Of a stretch of 64,000 nt of DNA, positions 39,571-51,472 are shown one piece after another. Made by a program: the position numbers and the translations under genes. Every line of letters starts with the position of its first letter. Positions within the stretch are counted from its first letter, which is position 1. The notes beneath the pieces are model-generated. The model saw nothing but the letters and a program-made list of their open reading frames with translations, ran no database searches and was not told where the DNA came from. This DNA comes from Aricia agestis (lineage: Eukaryota; Arthropoda; Insecta; Lepidoptera; Lycaenidae): the NCBI RefSeq assembly GCF_905147365.1, contig NC_056417.1:1634501-1698500 (forward strand). Reading direction: 5' to 3'.

Positions 39571-39900
39571 GTAATAAATCAGGCGGCCATCGGTGTGAAA
39601 TGTGGCGTGAAGTCAAGAGGCAATCCCGTTCCCCGTATATTTACGGGAATATTATTATGACTCGCCAATTTTCCGGAAAATAAAATTCCGTGCCAGCAGC
39701 TCTGGTGATTGCGTCTCAATATTTACCGTCATCATCATCACTACGCCCCCACTTCTGGGGAGAATTCTTCGATTGAAGAAAAAAGGGTTCTCTGAAATGT
39801 GCTAACGAGAATCGTAACTCGTAAGAAAAAGTAATATTTACTTTTTAGAAAATATTAAATTATTAAATTTAGATTTTATTCAAATTCTAATCATGAAAAT

Positions 39901-40134
39901 ACTAGATGACGCCCGCAACTCCTTTGCGTCAAAACTCGTTAATCGCGCGGGAACCGTACATTTTTCCGGGACAACAAGTATCCTAATATGTCCTTTCCCG
40001 GGACTTGAAGTATCTCCATGCCAAATTTTAGGAAAATCGGTTCAGCGGTTTGGGCGTGAAGAGGTTACAGACAGACAGACAAACGGACAGACAGACAAAC
40101 AGACACACTTTCGCATTTATAATATTAGTATGGA
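39901..40134 (+). repeat. Family 5 repeat, complete (unit 1)
   Basis: ACTAGATGACGCCCGCAACT, GCGCGGGAACCGTACATTTT, CCTTTCCCGGGACTTGAAGT, AAAATCGGTTCAGCGGTTTG, GTTACAGACAGACAGACAAA, CACACTTTCGCATTTATAAT and ATTAGTATGGATT. Best-preserved copy here. Its 88-codon open frame is fortuitous. Twin at 46810-47043. Confidence 0.9.
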
Positions 40135-40540
40135 TTCTTTTTCATACAGTAAAAAGTAAAATGCTGTATAAAATAGAATAAATCTTGGTCAACGCAATTA
40201 TGTGTTACATACATATGCGGTGTAATATTGCATTGTTTATATACTTCAAGTTATTTACGTTTATTGTGTGTATGCGCCCGTTTTAAACAGCTTTAAATGA
40301 AGATTATCTACTTAATTATATTTTTTTATAATATAAACATTAAACATTCTTTGGTCACGGCTAGATCGACTTTGATACTGAGTGCTTAAGCGGAGTAGAC
40401 CACAAGGAAGATGTGCTACATTTTATCGCAGAAAAATGCACAGTTCGCATAAAATTTGCGAGTATCAATTCCTGGGGAACAGCTATTTATTTTGTCCAAT
40501 TAGCAGTTAGCACCATCCCAGACTAGACTAGCACAATACC

Positions 40541-40983
40541 TAACGGCCAGTCTACACGGCGCGTTGCGTCGACGCAGCGCTGCCGTTTGACGCATAGCCG
40601 GCCACACGGGTGCTGCGTCATCGCAGCGTTATTACGAAGCAGTCCTAACGTCAACACCGGGTACTGCTTCGTCTCGGGGGCTGCTGTCCGTCATGTGTGC
40701 GTTGCGCGCTGCTGCCACGACGCAGCGCGCCGTGTGAACAGCTCGGTTATTTTTATGTAAGGGTTGATTCAGACCGCAACGCGATGCGTAGATGTATTTT
40801 TAAATTTGTATGGATTTGACGCTTTTTCAATTGCGTTAGACGTCTTGCGAATCTGTCAAATCCATACTAATTTAGAAATGCATCTACGCGTCGCGATGCG
40901 GTCTGAATCAACCCTAAAACAACGCAACGACAGCGCTGCGTCGACGCAACGCCGACGCAACGCCCCGTGTGGACTGGCTCTAA
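40541..40983. mobile_element. GC-rich foldback MITE, split by another MITE (unit 1)
   Basis: GGCCAGTCTACACGGCGCGT and CGACGCAGCGCTG at left; CAGCGCTGCGTCGACGCAAC and CCGTGTGGACTGGC at right. The right part also repeats GACGCAACGCC. The inner element 40760-40915 interrupts it. Twin at 47450-47892. Confidence 0.8.
40760..40915. mobile_element. Foldback MITE nested in a foldback (unit 1)
   Basis: AGGGTTGATTCAGACCGCAA and CGCGATGCGTAGATG at left; CATCTACGCGTCGCGATGCG and GTCTGAATCAACCCT at right. Same family as 17813-17979. Twin at 47669-47824. Confidence 0.85.
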
Positions 40984-41783
40984 CATGTCTGTCCCTCGTT
41001 ACTGTACGTGTGAGTCGAGCGTTGATTGCCTAGGGTTAAACTTCGGTTTAACTGAACCAAGATGCTAAATAGCGGCTATCACTAAACGCGTATATGTCAA
41101 GGCAATGTAGGTTACTGTAGTCCTGGCAGATTTTAGTTAAAGCCATGAATAAGCACTAAACTGTATTGAGAAAAATAGCACATTTTTTTTATATTACAAT
41201 TATAATTAGGAAGTTTACTTCCTCATTTTAAATGGCTTAATAGGTTTACTTTCATATGATCACATGGATACTTAATATTATTATTTGAGAAAATTAAATA
41301 TTGTAGTGTCATCAAGAAATGTTAGGTAAAAAATAAAAAATAAAAGGTCGGGCAAAACAAAGATATTTTGCACGCGAACTAAGCTTACAACATCCTGCGT
41401 TGTAGAGTAAATTTTTTACAGACTTCCTTTTTTATAGACAAAGGGAGGAAGTTCTATAATATTCCATTAACCAACTATTTATTATTCTATATAATCATGC
41501 TGATGCGTACAAAAATAATATACAGATTGAACATTTCTCAGTCGCAATTTCCAAGTTATGAGGTATGGCCGCCGAGGGAAATCTTTTATCGAGTTACGCC
41601 ATTACCGAAACCCTGGGGCAGGCCTGTAGTGCATCGACAATGTAATAAATATTACTTTCGACTTATGTTCGCCTGGTACTTCGGAAGTTTCAACACAGAA
41701 ACTGAGGCAGGTTCAGATAGACGATGTTACTCTCAACACCAATTTAAATTCTCTCTCTTCTTCACACATACATGTGTGTGTGA
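40984..41783. other. Noncoding stretch (unit 1)
   Basis: AGGAAGTTTACTTCCT is a small palindrome near 41208. The 98-codon frame at 41497-41793 has no domain. Twin at 47893-48692. Confidence 0.4.
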
Positions 41784-42105
41784 TTTTTTTTAATCAAGCG
41801 TTGGCCCACCATACATTTCCACCACTGTATCTCCTATGTCGCCAGGATCGACAGCTGTATACAATGACGAAAACCCTTTGATATTATGATCTCAGGGAGC
41901 CCGAGGGACATGCTAAAACTGTCTTGGGACCCGCAACGAAATTAATCAGAAGAAAATAGGAGGAGTAGAAAGAATTCCAATTTCCCTCTCCAATCTCCAT
42001 ACAAAGCGATAGACAGCACAATGTTGTAATGACTGAAAGTCAAAGAACTTAAGGGGGAGCACCACGGATATAAGGTTAATAATAATTGTGACTCCTAAGC
42101 TAAAG
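41784..42105 (-). mobile_element. Family 10 poly(A) retroposon (unit 1)
   Basis: TTTTTTTTAATCAAGCG, CCACCACTGTATCTCCTATG, GTCGCCAGGATCGACAG, GAGGGACATGCTAAAACTGT, AGAAGAAAATAGGAGGAGTA and TTGTGACTCCTAAGC. Most complete copy in the window. Sense strand is minus. Twin at 48693-49014. Confidence 0.8.
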
Positions 42106-42310
42106 CTTAGTTAATATTGGAGTTTGTTGTATTAGACTGTGTGTATTTTTTCAATTTATTTCGACGGAATTTTTGAGTTCTAGAAAAAGATTAAGGATAG
42201 TTTCTATCCCGAGCACAATATACGGAACTTTGGCGCAAAAAGTTGCGGACTGTAAAAAAAAAATCTGAATTCCAAATAAATTCTAGGTAATAAATAAGCC
42301 CACATTATTT

Positions 42311-42488
42311 TAAGGTGGCCATAAACGGGACAATTATCGTAACGATTTACCTCCTCGATGTTAAAATCGAACGACAAATTGTACGTGTGTAGCAATATCG
42401 CAAACGATTTTACGTTCAAAAGATCGATTGGACGATTTTCTTGACGATCGATCGAAACGACAGATTGTCCCGTGTATGGACACCTTAA
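42311..42488. mobile_element. Foldback MITE (TAAGGTGGCCATAAACGGG), unit 1
   Basis: TAAGGTGGCCATAAACGGGA and CAAT at left; ATTGTCCCGTGTATGGACAC and CTTAA at right, with inner ATCGTAACGAT and CGATCGAT words. The antisense 95-codon frame is a by-product. Twin at 49220-49397. Confidence 0.75.
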
Positions 42489-42790
42489 CAATTAAACTCC
42501 TTAAACGTTAACAATATAAAAATATTTACTATGATAAAAATTATTTTAAATAATTTTGTTAGCCTTCCCAATAACGTACTATCTTTCACATAATCCTATC
42601 TTTCACATTTTCAAGGAATTCAAGGCAGTTTTATATTTTATTTTACATTCTCGCTACAAGAACTTCAGTGTAACTTAATTAAAAATCTTAAAATTCTTCA
42701 TAAAGCACCTGATATAAAAGGTTTTCGTAGTAGACCTTAGTCCAACTCCAGACTCCAGACTTTGATTCTTCTACTTTAATTCAACATTGA

Positions 42791-43540
42791 TGACGTCTGT
42801 GGCTCAGTGGGAGCGTGTTGTCAGCCGGGGGTCTCATGCCGGGGGTCGCGGGTTCGAATCCCGCCAACGGAACAAAAGTTTTCTATGTTTTTGGGTCTTG
42901 GATGTGTATTAAATATGTGTATTGTGTATGGTAAAATAAAAATCTTAATTTTTTTTTATTTATTTATTTTATATCAGGCTACATAGGCCCATACAATATA
43001 TACCTTAATGACTAACATACATATAAATTATATACACTTAATAATTACACTTTATCACGATGTTATCGGCGACGTGACGCGCGCTTCATTCCGGAGCCTC
43101 CCCCGGAACCTTATATATTATGTATAGTATTAAATGAGGGTCGAGCGCTTGGAGTCCCGCCACAAAGTGATTTTTAGCTCCTTTGTGCTGAGGGTCCCGA
43201 CGCATTATCTACTGACCTTCGAGAAGGAGGAGTTCTGGCCGATTGGAGTCGTCTACAGGAGGTTCCGAGGACGACTTCCGAACACGTCGCGCCCCACGTC
43301 GCAGACAATACGTGTTTAGTGTTAGTGTTAGTTTTAGTATGTATGTTAGTTTATAAGGTATTTATAATATAGGCCAAGATGCCTGACTTATAAAAATAAA
43401 TAAAAGTATTAAATAATTATATTTCCGTTGTCTGGTACCTGTAACACAAGTCCTTAAGTTCAGGTACATTAGCACGAGGCCAGACTGACGTGGTGTGAAG
43501 CGTCCATAGATATTATTATATTATTATTATTTATTAATGC
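42791..43540 (+). mobile_element. SINE-T1 split by family 11 (unit 1)
   Basis: Head TGACGTCTGTGGCTCAGTGG, CGCGGGTTCGAATCCCGCC (B box), then ACGGAACAAAAGTTTTCTAT and TGTGTATTAAATATGTGTAT. It resumes at about 43403 as AGTATTAAATAATTATATTT, CCGTTGTCTGGTACCTGTAA, CCAGACTGACGTGGTGTGAA and an ATT tail. Twin at 49700-50449. Confidence 0.85.
42949..43402. mobile_element. Inverted pair of family 11 LINE-like 3' ends inside SINE-T1 (unit 1)
   Basis: 42949-43115 is a diverged minus-strand 3' end (T-run, ATATCAGGCTACATAGGCCC, ATATACCTTAATGACTAACA). 43134-43402 is a plus-strand copy ending ATAAGGTATTTATAATATAG, CCAAGATGCCTGACTTAT and an A-rich tail. The halves face each other. The plus copy has an open frame 43134-43319 ending FRGRLPNTSRPTSQTIRV, the same C-terminus as at 59661-59838. 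Twin at 49858-50311. Confidence 0.7.
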
Positions 43541-43576
43541 GGCTTTATTCCTTGCTCGATCCTCTCAGATCAAAAA

Positions 43577-43790
43577 ATGATATTTTAATGATCATCAAAC
43601 CAAAGTATATTATAGTTACTTTCTGACCCCTGAAAAAAAGAGTAAGTTTGACGTGTCTGTCTGCCTGTGTGTCTGGCTGTGTGTGTGTCTGTCCGTGGCA
43701 TCGTAGCATCCAAACGGCTGAACCAATTTTGATCTAGTTTTGCTGGCTTGATAGCTGACATTATCAAAAGTGTTCTTAGCTATAGTTAAT
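43577..43790 (-). repeat. Family 12 repeat (unit 1)
   Basis: TCTGACCCCTGAAAAAAAGA, GACGTGTCTGTCTGCCTGTG, GGCATCGTAGCATCCAAACG, GCTGAACCAATTTTGATCTA and GTGTTCTTAGCTAT. Recognised from memory as a common lepidopteran repeat. Twin at 50486-50699. Confidence 0.6.
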
Positions 43791-44373
43791 CATCATCAGC
43801 CTGCTCAAAGCTGAGAATTTTTGAGATTTAGGTATTTAGAAATATTAAATAAGAGGTTGTTTTTAATATTCACAATTTAACTTTTAATTGTAGACTGTTT
43901 TTTTGTTTCTTGATTATGTATTTTATAAACTACAACAGAAAATGGACCAGAACGAACAAAGAAAAAAAGCTGCATCACATTTTAAAGAACATGATAGAAT
44001 AGGGGTTTGCATCTCAGTTTTTAAAAGTTTCAAGGGAACTAAGAAAGTTTGTCATTCAATTTTCCCAGGTTCCCTGAAGAGCTTACAGTACTTTACTTTT
44101 AATATAATATTAACTTAACTTTTTAGTAAATTACTTGTAATAAAATTAAAATTTCTATTTGATCTCTAAAATAAAGTTAAAAATTAAACTAGTGTCTTCA
44201 GATTTGCGTATAGAAAAATTGTCTTATCTGGAATCTAAGAATTATTTTTATGTTATTATGTACCTATAGACGGAAAAGTAAAAAAAATATCCCTTATTTT
44301 GTTTTCTAATAACATTTACTGTTAACATAAGACAGATGCTATTATTATGTTTTAATAATAAAATTAATTGCTA
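43791..44373. other. Noncoding stretch (unit 1)
   Basis: The 71-codon frame at 43903-44118 (MFLDYVFYKLQQKMDQNEQR then KKAASHFKEHDRIG) has no recognised domain. Twin at 50700-51282. Confidence 0.35.
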
Positions 44374-44563
44374 AAGGTACAATTCCGTGCATCGGGACAG
44401 TCGTAAGCCGCGCGCGACCTACGACTGTCGTCGGTCGCTCGCGACAATAGTCATTGTATGAAAATGTATGGCACCGTTTCTAACTTTGACAGACGCGCGC
44501 GGCCGACGACAGTCGTAGGCCGCGCGTGGCTTACGATTGTCGCTATGCAAGGTATTGTACCTT
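44374..44563. mobile_element. GC-rich foldback MITE (AAGGTACAAT ends), unit 1
   Basis: AAGGTACAATTCCGTGCATC, GGGACAGTCGTAAGCC, CGACCTACGACTGTCGTCGG at left; CCGACGACAGTCGTAGGCCG, GGCTTACGATTGTCGC and GGTATTGTACCTT at right. Twin at 51283-51472. Confidence 0.85.
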
Positions 44564-45066
44564 AAGGGTCATATTGCAACGTGACGAGGCGATGCAATGC
44601 GTATGTACATATTTTAAAATGAGTCATTCAAAACAGATATTTATTAACTACACAAGAAGATACAAATTTAATTAACAGACTTGCCTATTCCAATTTTTAA
44701 AGGCTTATTCAAAAACACTCCGCTTCGTCAGGTTGCTGTATTAAACCAAAAATTTCATTTGAACAAAAAAATATCCATCGGGCGCCGAGATAAAAACAGA
44801 GGTTTTCATCTGTAAAAATCATAGTAAAAACATAATCCACACACATATGCTTCACAGCGACCATTTAAATTTCCATAATTTCTGGACCCTTCGTGTGAAC
44901 AGGCCCTTACTGTGTATTATCGCGATGGTATTGGTCCAACCTAACTGGCCGTTACAAGCCGCAAAGTATACCGGATTAGAAATAATTACTTGTTGACAGA
45001 ATTAAATTAATATTTATTATTAAACTTAATGTTGCCCGTAAAGTTACTTAGGAAAGGTTCTTTTTT

Positions 45067-46228
45067 AGGGTTCCGTAGCCAAATGGCAAAAACGGAACCC
45101 TTTTAGATTCGTCATGTCTGTCTGTCTGTCTGTCCGTCCGTATGTCACAGCCACTTTTCTCTGAAACTTTAAGAGCTGTACTATTGAAACTTAGTAAGTA
45201 GATGTAGTTTGTGAACCGCATTAAGATTTTGATACAAAAATGGAAAAATTATTAAAAATTGTAGGGGTCCCCATAGGTACAACTGAAACAAAAAAAATTT
45301 TTTTTCATCTAATCTATGCGTGTATATCTATAGGTCTTAAAAAATCATATTGAGGTTTTTATTAATATTATTTTTCTCTAATCTGAATAGTTTGCGAGAG
45401 AGACTCTTCCAAAGTGGTTAAATGCCCCCCCCCCCCTCTAACTAGACCAAACTAGATTTAAAATAACAAATTAAAAGCCACGTCACAATCGATAAAATTA
45501 TCCATGTGTTTTTTCCCACCATAGATTATATTATTTATATTATGCCTTTCTTGTCAAACTATTTTTTTTTTTTCTTTTGTATTTTAATTGGCAATAATCT
45601 TAGTTCTTATGCTTGTACATCTGTCACGTATCTTTATTTATAGTAAGTAAGTAATAAGTTATTTCTTTGTTCTTTCTTTTTTCTGTCTATTATTTTTTAC
45701 TGTTGTAGCTGTTGTAGTCATAATTATTTATTGTTTATCCCTGCATGTTATGTTGTGAAGTCACTCTTTGGCCCCTGCAGAATACCAGTGCAGCAAGCTT
45801 GCTTGCTGAGTATAGCTGAGCTGGGGCCAATTTTTGACATCACATAACATATACCTATAATTATAATTGTACATAGCTTAAGTCCTTTTTACTTTTTATT
45901 TTCTATTCTGTATATGTTGTGTGTTGGAAAAAATAAACGTATTCTATTCTATTCTATTCTATTCTAACTTCTAAAGTACATAGCATGATAATTCTAAAAA
46001 AAATATATGATGTACATTACTATAAAAACTACCAACCACAATTGGTTTGAACGAGATCTAGCAAGTAGTTTTTTTATACGTCATAAATGGTTAACCTTTA
46101 ATTTAACTTTCATTAAATCAACTGAAATATAAAACTAAATCAAAAACCTTTTAATTTCATAGAAATAAACCTTATTGCTGCTGCGGAACCCTTCATGGGC
46201 GGGTTCCAACTCGCACTTGGCTGGTTTT
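45067..46228 (+). repeat. Family 7 with nested family 8 (unit 2)
   Basis: Second copy of 37946-39107, nested retroposon at 45628-45966. Confidence 0.75.
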
Positions 46229-46288
46229 AAGCTATTGCTTTTATCACAGGTTTTGAGCACGGCGAAAAGTGGCTGTAGTTTAAAAATA

Positions 46289-46405
46289 TGAACAGCAGGG
46301 CTAAAATGGTCACATTTAGAAATTCCTCTCAATCAATTCAGCATATGAATTGTCAAAACTGTCATAATATGATTCTCCAAAGCGACCATTTTAGCTCCGC
46401 TGGTT
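46289..46405. mobile_element. Small foldback (unit 2)
   Basis: Second copy of 39168-39284. Confidence 0.6.
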
Positions 46406-46809
46406 TGATTCCGCAAAAAATCTAAATAGGTTAGATTACAATAAAAGTTGAGCATTGCAGGATGATGATGATGATGATTGATGACAATTAAATATGCGTG
46501 GGAGGAACCTGGTACTTCCAAACCACTAGGATCTCATAACCACATAGTAGGTGCACAATCGGACTTTACTTATCTCGTAAATCGTGATCTTGTATCCTAC
46601 TGCATACCAGAGTACTGGGATCTCATAACTGCACAAGGACTTTGCTCGTCTCATGATCTTGTACTGGGGAGAATTCTTCGATTGAAGAAAAAAGGGTTCT
46701 CTGAAATGTGCTAACGAGAATCGTAACTCGTAAGAAAAAGTAATATTTACTTTTTAGAAAATATTAAATTATTAAATTTAGATTTTATTCAAATTCTAAT
46801 CATGAAAAT

Positions 46810-47043
46810 ACTAGATGACGCCCGCAACTCCTTTGCGTCAAAACTCGTTAATCGCGCGGGAACCGTACATTTTTCCGGGACAACAAGTATCCTAATATGT
46901 CCTTTCCCGGGACTTGAAGTATCTCCATGCCAAATTTTAGGAAAATCGGTTCAGCGGTTTGGGCGTGAAGAGGTTACAGACAGACAGACAAACGGACAGA
47001 CAGACAAACAGACACACTTTCGCATTTATAATATTAGTATGGA
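46810..47043 (+). repeat. Family 5 repeat (unit 2)
   Basis: Second copy of 39901-40134, no differences noticed. Confidence 0.9.
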
Positions 47044-47449
47044 TTCTTTTTCATACAGTAAAAAGTAAAATGCTGTATAAAATAGAATAAATCTTGGTCA
47101 ACGCAATTATGTGTTACATACATATGCGGTGTAATATTGCATTGTTTATATACTTCAAGTTATTTACGTTTATTGTGTGTATGCGCCCGTTTTAAACAGC
47201 TTTAAATGAAGATTATCTACTTAATTATATTTTTTTATAATATAAACATTAAACATTCTTTGGTCACGGCTAGATCGACTTTGATACTGAGTGCTTAAGC
47301 GGAGTAGACCACAAGGAAGATGTGCTACATTTTATCGCAGAAAAATGCACAGTTCGCATAAAATTTGCGAGTATCAATTCCTGGGGAACAGCTATTTATT
47401 TTGTCCAATTAGCAGTTAGCACCATCCCAGACTAGACTAGCACAATACC

Positions 47450-47892
47450 TAACGGCCAGTCTACACGGCGCGTTGCGTCGACGCAGCGCTGCCGTTTGAC
47501 GCATAGCCGGCCACACGGGTGCTGCGTCATCGCAGCGTTATTACGAAGCAGTCCTAACGTCAACACCGGGTACTGCTTCGTCTCGGGGGCTGCTGTCCGT
47601 CATGTGTGCGTTGCGCGCTGCTGCCACGACGCAGCGCGCCGTGTGAACAGCTCGGTTATTTTTATGTAAGGGTTGATTCAGACCGCAACGCGATGCGTAG
47701 ATGTATTTTTAAATTTGTATGGATTTGACGCTTTTTCAATTGCGTTAGACGTCTTGCGAATCTGTCAAATCCATACTAATTTAGAAATGCATCTACGCGT
47801 CGCGATGCGGTCTGAATCAACCCTAAAACAACGCAACGACAGCGCTGCGTCGACGCAACGCCGACGCAACGCCCCGTGTGGACTGGCTCTAA
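47450..47892. mobile_element. Nested foldback MITEs (unit 2)
   Basis: Second copy of 40541-40983, with the inner element at 47669-47824. Confidence 0.8.
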
Positions 47893-48692
47893 CATGTCTG
47901 TCCCTCGTTACTGTACGTGTGAGTCGAGCGTTGATTGCCTAGGGTTAAACTTCGGTTTAACTGAACCAAGATGCTAAATAGCGGCTATCACTAAACGCGT
48001 ATATGTCAAGGCAATGTAGGTTACTGTAGTCCTGGCAGATTTTAGTTAAAGCCATGAATAAGCACTAAACTGTATTGAGAAAAATAGCACATTTTTTTTA
48101 TATTACAATTATAATTAGGAAGTTTACTTCCTCATTTTAAATGGCTTAATAGGTTTACTTTCATATGATCACATGGATACTTAATATTATTATTTGAGAA
48201 AATTAAATATTGTAGTGTCATCAAGAAATGTTAGGTAAAAAATAAAAAATAAAAGGTCGGGCAAAACAAAGATATTTTGCACGCGAACTAAGCTTACAAC
48301 ATCCTGCGTTGTAGAGTAAATTTTTTACAGACTTCCTTTTTTATAGACAAAGGGAGGAAGTTCTATAATATTCCATTAACCAACTATTTATTATTCTATA
48401 TAATCATGCTGATGCGTACAAAAATAATATACAGATTGAACATTTCTCAGTCGCAATTTCCAAGTTATGAGGTATGGCCGCCGAGGGAAATCTTTTATCG
48501 AGTTACGCCATTACCGAAACCCTGGGGCAGGCCTGTAGTGCATCGACAATGTAATAAATATTACTTTCGACTTATGTTCGCCTGGTACTTCGGAAGTTTC
48601 AACACAGAAACTGAGGCAGGTTCAGATAGACGATGTTACTCTCAACACCAATTTAAATTCTCTCTCTTCTTCACACATACATGTGTGTGTGA

Positions 48693-49014
48693 TTTTTTTT
48701 AATCAAGCGTTGGCCCACCATACATTTCCACCACTGTATCTCCTATGTCGCCAGGATCGACAGCTGTATACAATGACGAAAACCCTTTGATATTATGATC
48801 TCAGGGAGCCCGAGGGACATGCTAAAACTGTCTTGGGACCCGCAACGAAATTAATCAGAAGAAAATAGGAGGAGTAGAAAGAATTCCAATTTCCCTCTCC
48901 AATCTCCATACAAAGCGATAGACAGCACAATGTTGTAATGACTGAAAGTCAAAGAACTTAAGGGGGAGCACCACGGATATAAGGTTAATAATAATTGTGA
49001 CTCCTAAGCTAAAG
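48693..49014 (-). mobile_element. Family 10 retroposon (unit 2)
   Basis: Second copy of 41784-42105. Confidence 0.8.
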
Positions 49015-49219
49015 CTTAGTTAATATTGGAGTTTGTTGTATTAGACTGTGTGTATTTTTTCAATTTATTTCGACGGAATTTTTGAGTTCTAGAAAAAGAT
49101 TAAGGATAGTTTCTATCCCGAGCACAATATACGGAACTTTGGCGCAAAAAGTTGCGGACTGTAAAAAAAAAATCTGAATTCCAAATAAATTCTAGGTAAT
49201 AAATAAGCCCACATTATTT

Positions 49220-49397
49220 TAAGGTGGCCATAAACGGGACAATTATCGTAACGATTTACCTCCTCGATGTTAAAATCGAACGACAAATTGTACGTGTGTA
49301 GCAATATCGCAAACGATTTTACGTTCAAAAGATCGATTGGACGATTTTCTTGACGATCGATCGAAACGACAGATTGTCCCGTGTATGGACACCTTAA
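49220..49397. mobile_element. Foldback MITE (unit 2)
   Basis: Second copy of 42311-42488. Confidence 0.75.
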
Positions 49398-49699
49398 CAA
49401 TTAAACTCCTTAAACGTTAACAATATAAAAATATTTACTATGATAAAAATTATTTTAAATAATTTTGTTAGCCTTCCCAATAACGTACTATCTTTCACAT
49501 AATCCTATCTTTCACATTTTCAAGGAATTCAAGGCAGTTTTATATTTTATTTTACATTCTCGCTACAAGAACTTCAGTGTAACTTAATTAAAAATCTTAA
49601 AATTCTTCATAAAGCACCTGATATAAAAGGTTTTCGTAGTAGACCTTAGTCCAACTCCAGACTCCAGACTTTGATTCTTCTACTTTAATTCAACATTGA

Positions 49700-50449
49700 T
49701 GACGTCTGTGGCTCAGTGGGAGCGTGTTGTCAGCCGGGGGTCTCATGCCGGGGGTCGCGGGTTCGAATCCCGCCAACGGAACAAAAGTTTTCTATGTTTT
49801 TGGGTCTTGGATGTGTATTAAATATGTGTATTGTGTATGGTAAAATAAAAATCTTAATTTTTTTTTATTTATTTATTTTATATCAGGCTACATAGGCCCA
49901 TACAATATATACCTTAATGACTAACATACATATAAATTATATACACTTAATAATTACACTTTATCACGATGTTATCGGCGACGTGACGCGCGCTTCATTC
50001 CGGAGCCTCCCCCGGAACCTTATATATTATGTATAGTATTAAATGAGGGTCGAGCGCTTGGAGTCCCGCCACAAAGTGATTTTTAGCTCCTTTGTGCTGA
50101 GGGTCCCGACGCATTATCTACTGACCTTCGAGAAGGAGGAGTTCTGGCCGATTGGAGTCGTCTACAGGAGGTTCCGAGGACGACTTCCGAACACGTCGCG
50201 CCCCACGTCGCAGACAATACGTGTTTAGTGTTAGTGTTAGTTTTAGTATGTATGTTAGTTTATAAGGTATTTATAATATAGGCCAAGATGCCTGACTTAT
50301 AAAAATAAATAAAAGTATTAAATAATTATATTTCCGTTGTCTGGTACCTGTAACACAAGTCCTTAAGTTCAGGTACATTAGCACGAGGCCAGACTGACGT
50401 GGTGTGAAGCGTCCATAGATATTATTATATTATTATTATTTATTAATGC
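49700..50449 (+). mobile_element. SINE-T1 split by family 11 (unit 2)
   Basis: Second copy of 42791-43540; the inverted family 11 pair is at 49858-50311. Confidence 0.85.
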
Positions 50450-50485
50450 GGCTTTATTCCTTGCTCGATCCTCTCAGATCAAAAA

Positions 50486-50699
50486 ATGATATTTTAATGA
50501 TCATCAAACCAAAGTATATTATAGTTACTTTCTGACCCCTGAAAAAAAGAGTAAGTTTGACGTGTCTGTCTGCCTGTGTGTCTGGCTGTGTGTGTGTCTG
50601 TCCGTGGCATCGTAGCATCCAAACGGCTGAACCAATTTTGATCTAGTTTTGCTGGCTTGATAGCTGACATTATCAAAAGTGTTCTTAGCTATAGTTAAT
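50486..50699 (-). repeat. Family 12 repeat (unit 2)
   Basis: Second copy of 43577-43790. Confidence 0.6.
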
Positions 50700-51282
50700 C
50701 ATCATCAGCCTGCTCAAAGCTGAGAATTTTTGAGATTTAGGTATTTAGAAATATTAAATAAGAGGTTGTTTTTAATATTCACAATTTAACTTTTAATTGT
50801 AGACTGTTTTTTTGTTTCTTGATTATGTATTTTATAAACTACAACAGAAAATGGACCAGAACGAACAAAGAAAAAAAGCTGCATCACATTTTAAAGAACA
50901 TGATAGAATAGGGGTTTGCATCTCAGTTTTTAAAAGTTTCAAGGGAACTAAGAAAGTTTGTCATTCAATTTTCCCAGGTTCCCTGAAGAGCTTACAGTAC
51001 TTTACTTTTAATATAATATTAACTTAACTTTTTAGTAAATTACTTGTAATAAAATTAAAATTTCTATTTGATCTCTAAAATAAAGTTAAAAATTAAACTA
51101 GTGTCTTCAGATTTGCGTATAGAAAAATTGTCTTATCTGGAATCTAAGAATTATTTTTATGTTATTATGTACCTATAGACGGAAAAGTAAAAAAAATATC
51201 CCTTATTTTGTTTTCTAATAACATTTACTGTTAACATAAGACAGATGCTATTATTATGTTTTAATAATAAAATTAATTGCTA

Positions 51283-51472
51283 AAGGTACAATTCCGTGCA
51301 TCGGGACAGTCGTAAGCCGCGCGCGACCTACGACTGTCGTCGGTCGCTCGCGACAATAGTCATTGTATGAAAATGTATGGCACCGTTTCTAACTTTGACA
51401 GACGCGCGCGGCCGACGACAGTCGTAGGCCGCGCGTGGCTTACGATTGTCGCTATGCAAGGTATTGTACCTT
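51283..51472. mobile_element. GC-rich foldback MITE (unit 2)
   Basis: Second copy of 44374-44563. Confidence 0.85.

Larger units (their letters stand above)
37718..44838 (+). repeat. Tandem segmental duplication, unit 1 (7121 bp)
   Basis: Starts ACACACATATGCTTCACAGC and ends AAACATAATCC. The next base begins a second copy of the same sequence. Every open frame and repeat in this unit recurs at +7121 (before 39545) or +6909 (after 39756). Unit 1 carries 212 bases (39545-39756) that unit 2 lacks. The contents are repeats and MITEs only; no host gene is recognised. Confidence 0.97.

Noticed and set aside
39357..39683. 108-codon open frame at the unit 1 indel
   Set aside because: It translates an imperfect tandem repeat and is broken in unit 2 by the 212-bp indel; no domain.
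40764..41033. 89-codon open frame over the nested foldbacks
   Set aside because: It is read through two palindromic elements; its openness reflects GC-rich sequence, not selection.
42791..42873. A functional tRNA gene
   Set aside because: Same head as SINE-T1 copies at 11572 and 52482; the downstream SINE body is present.
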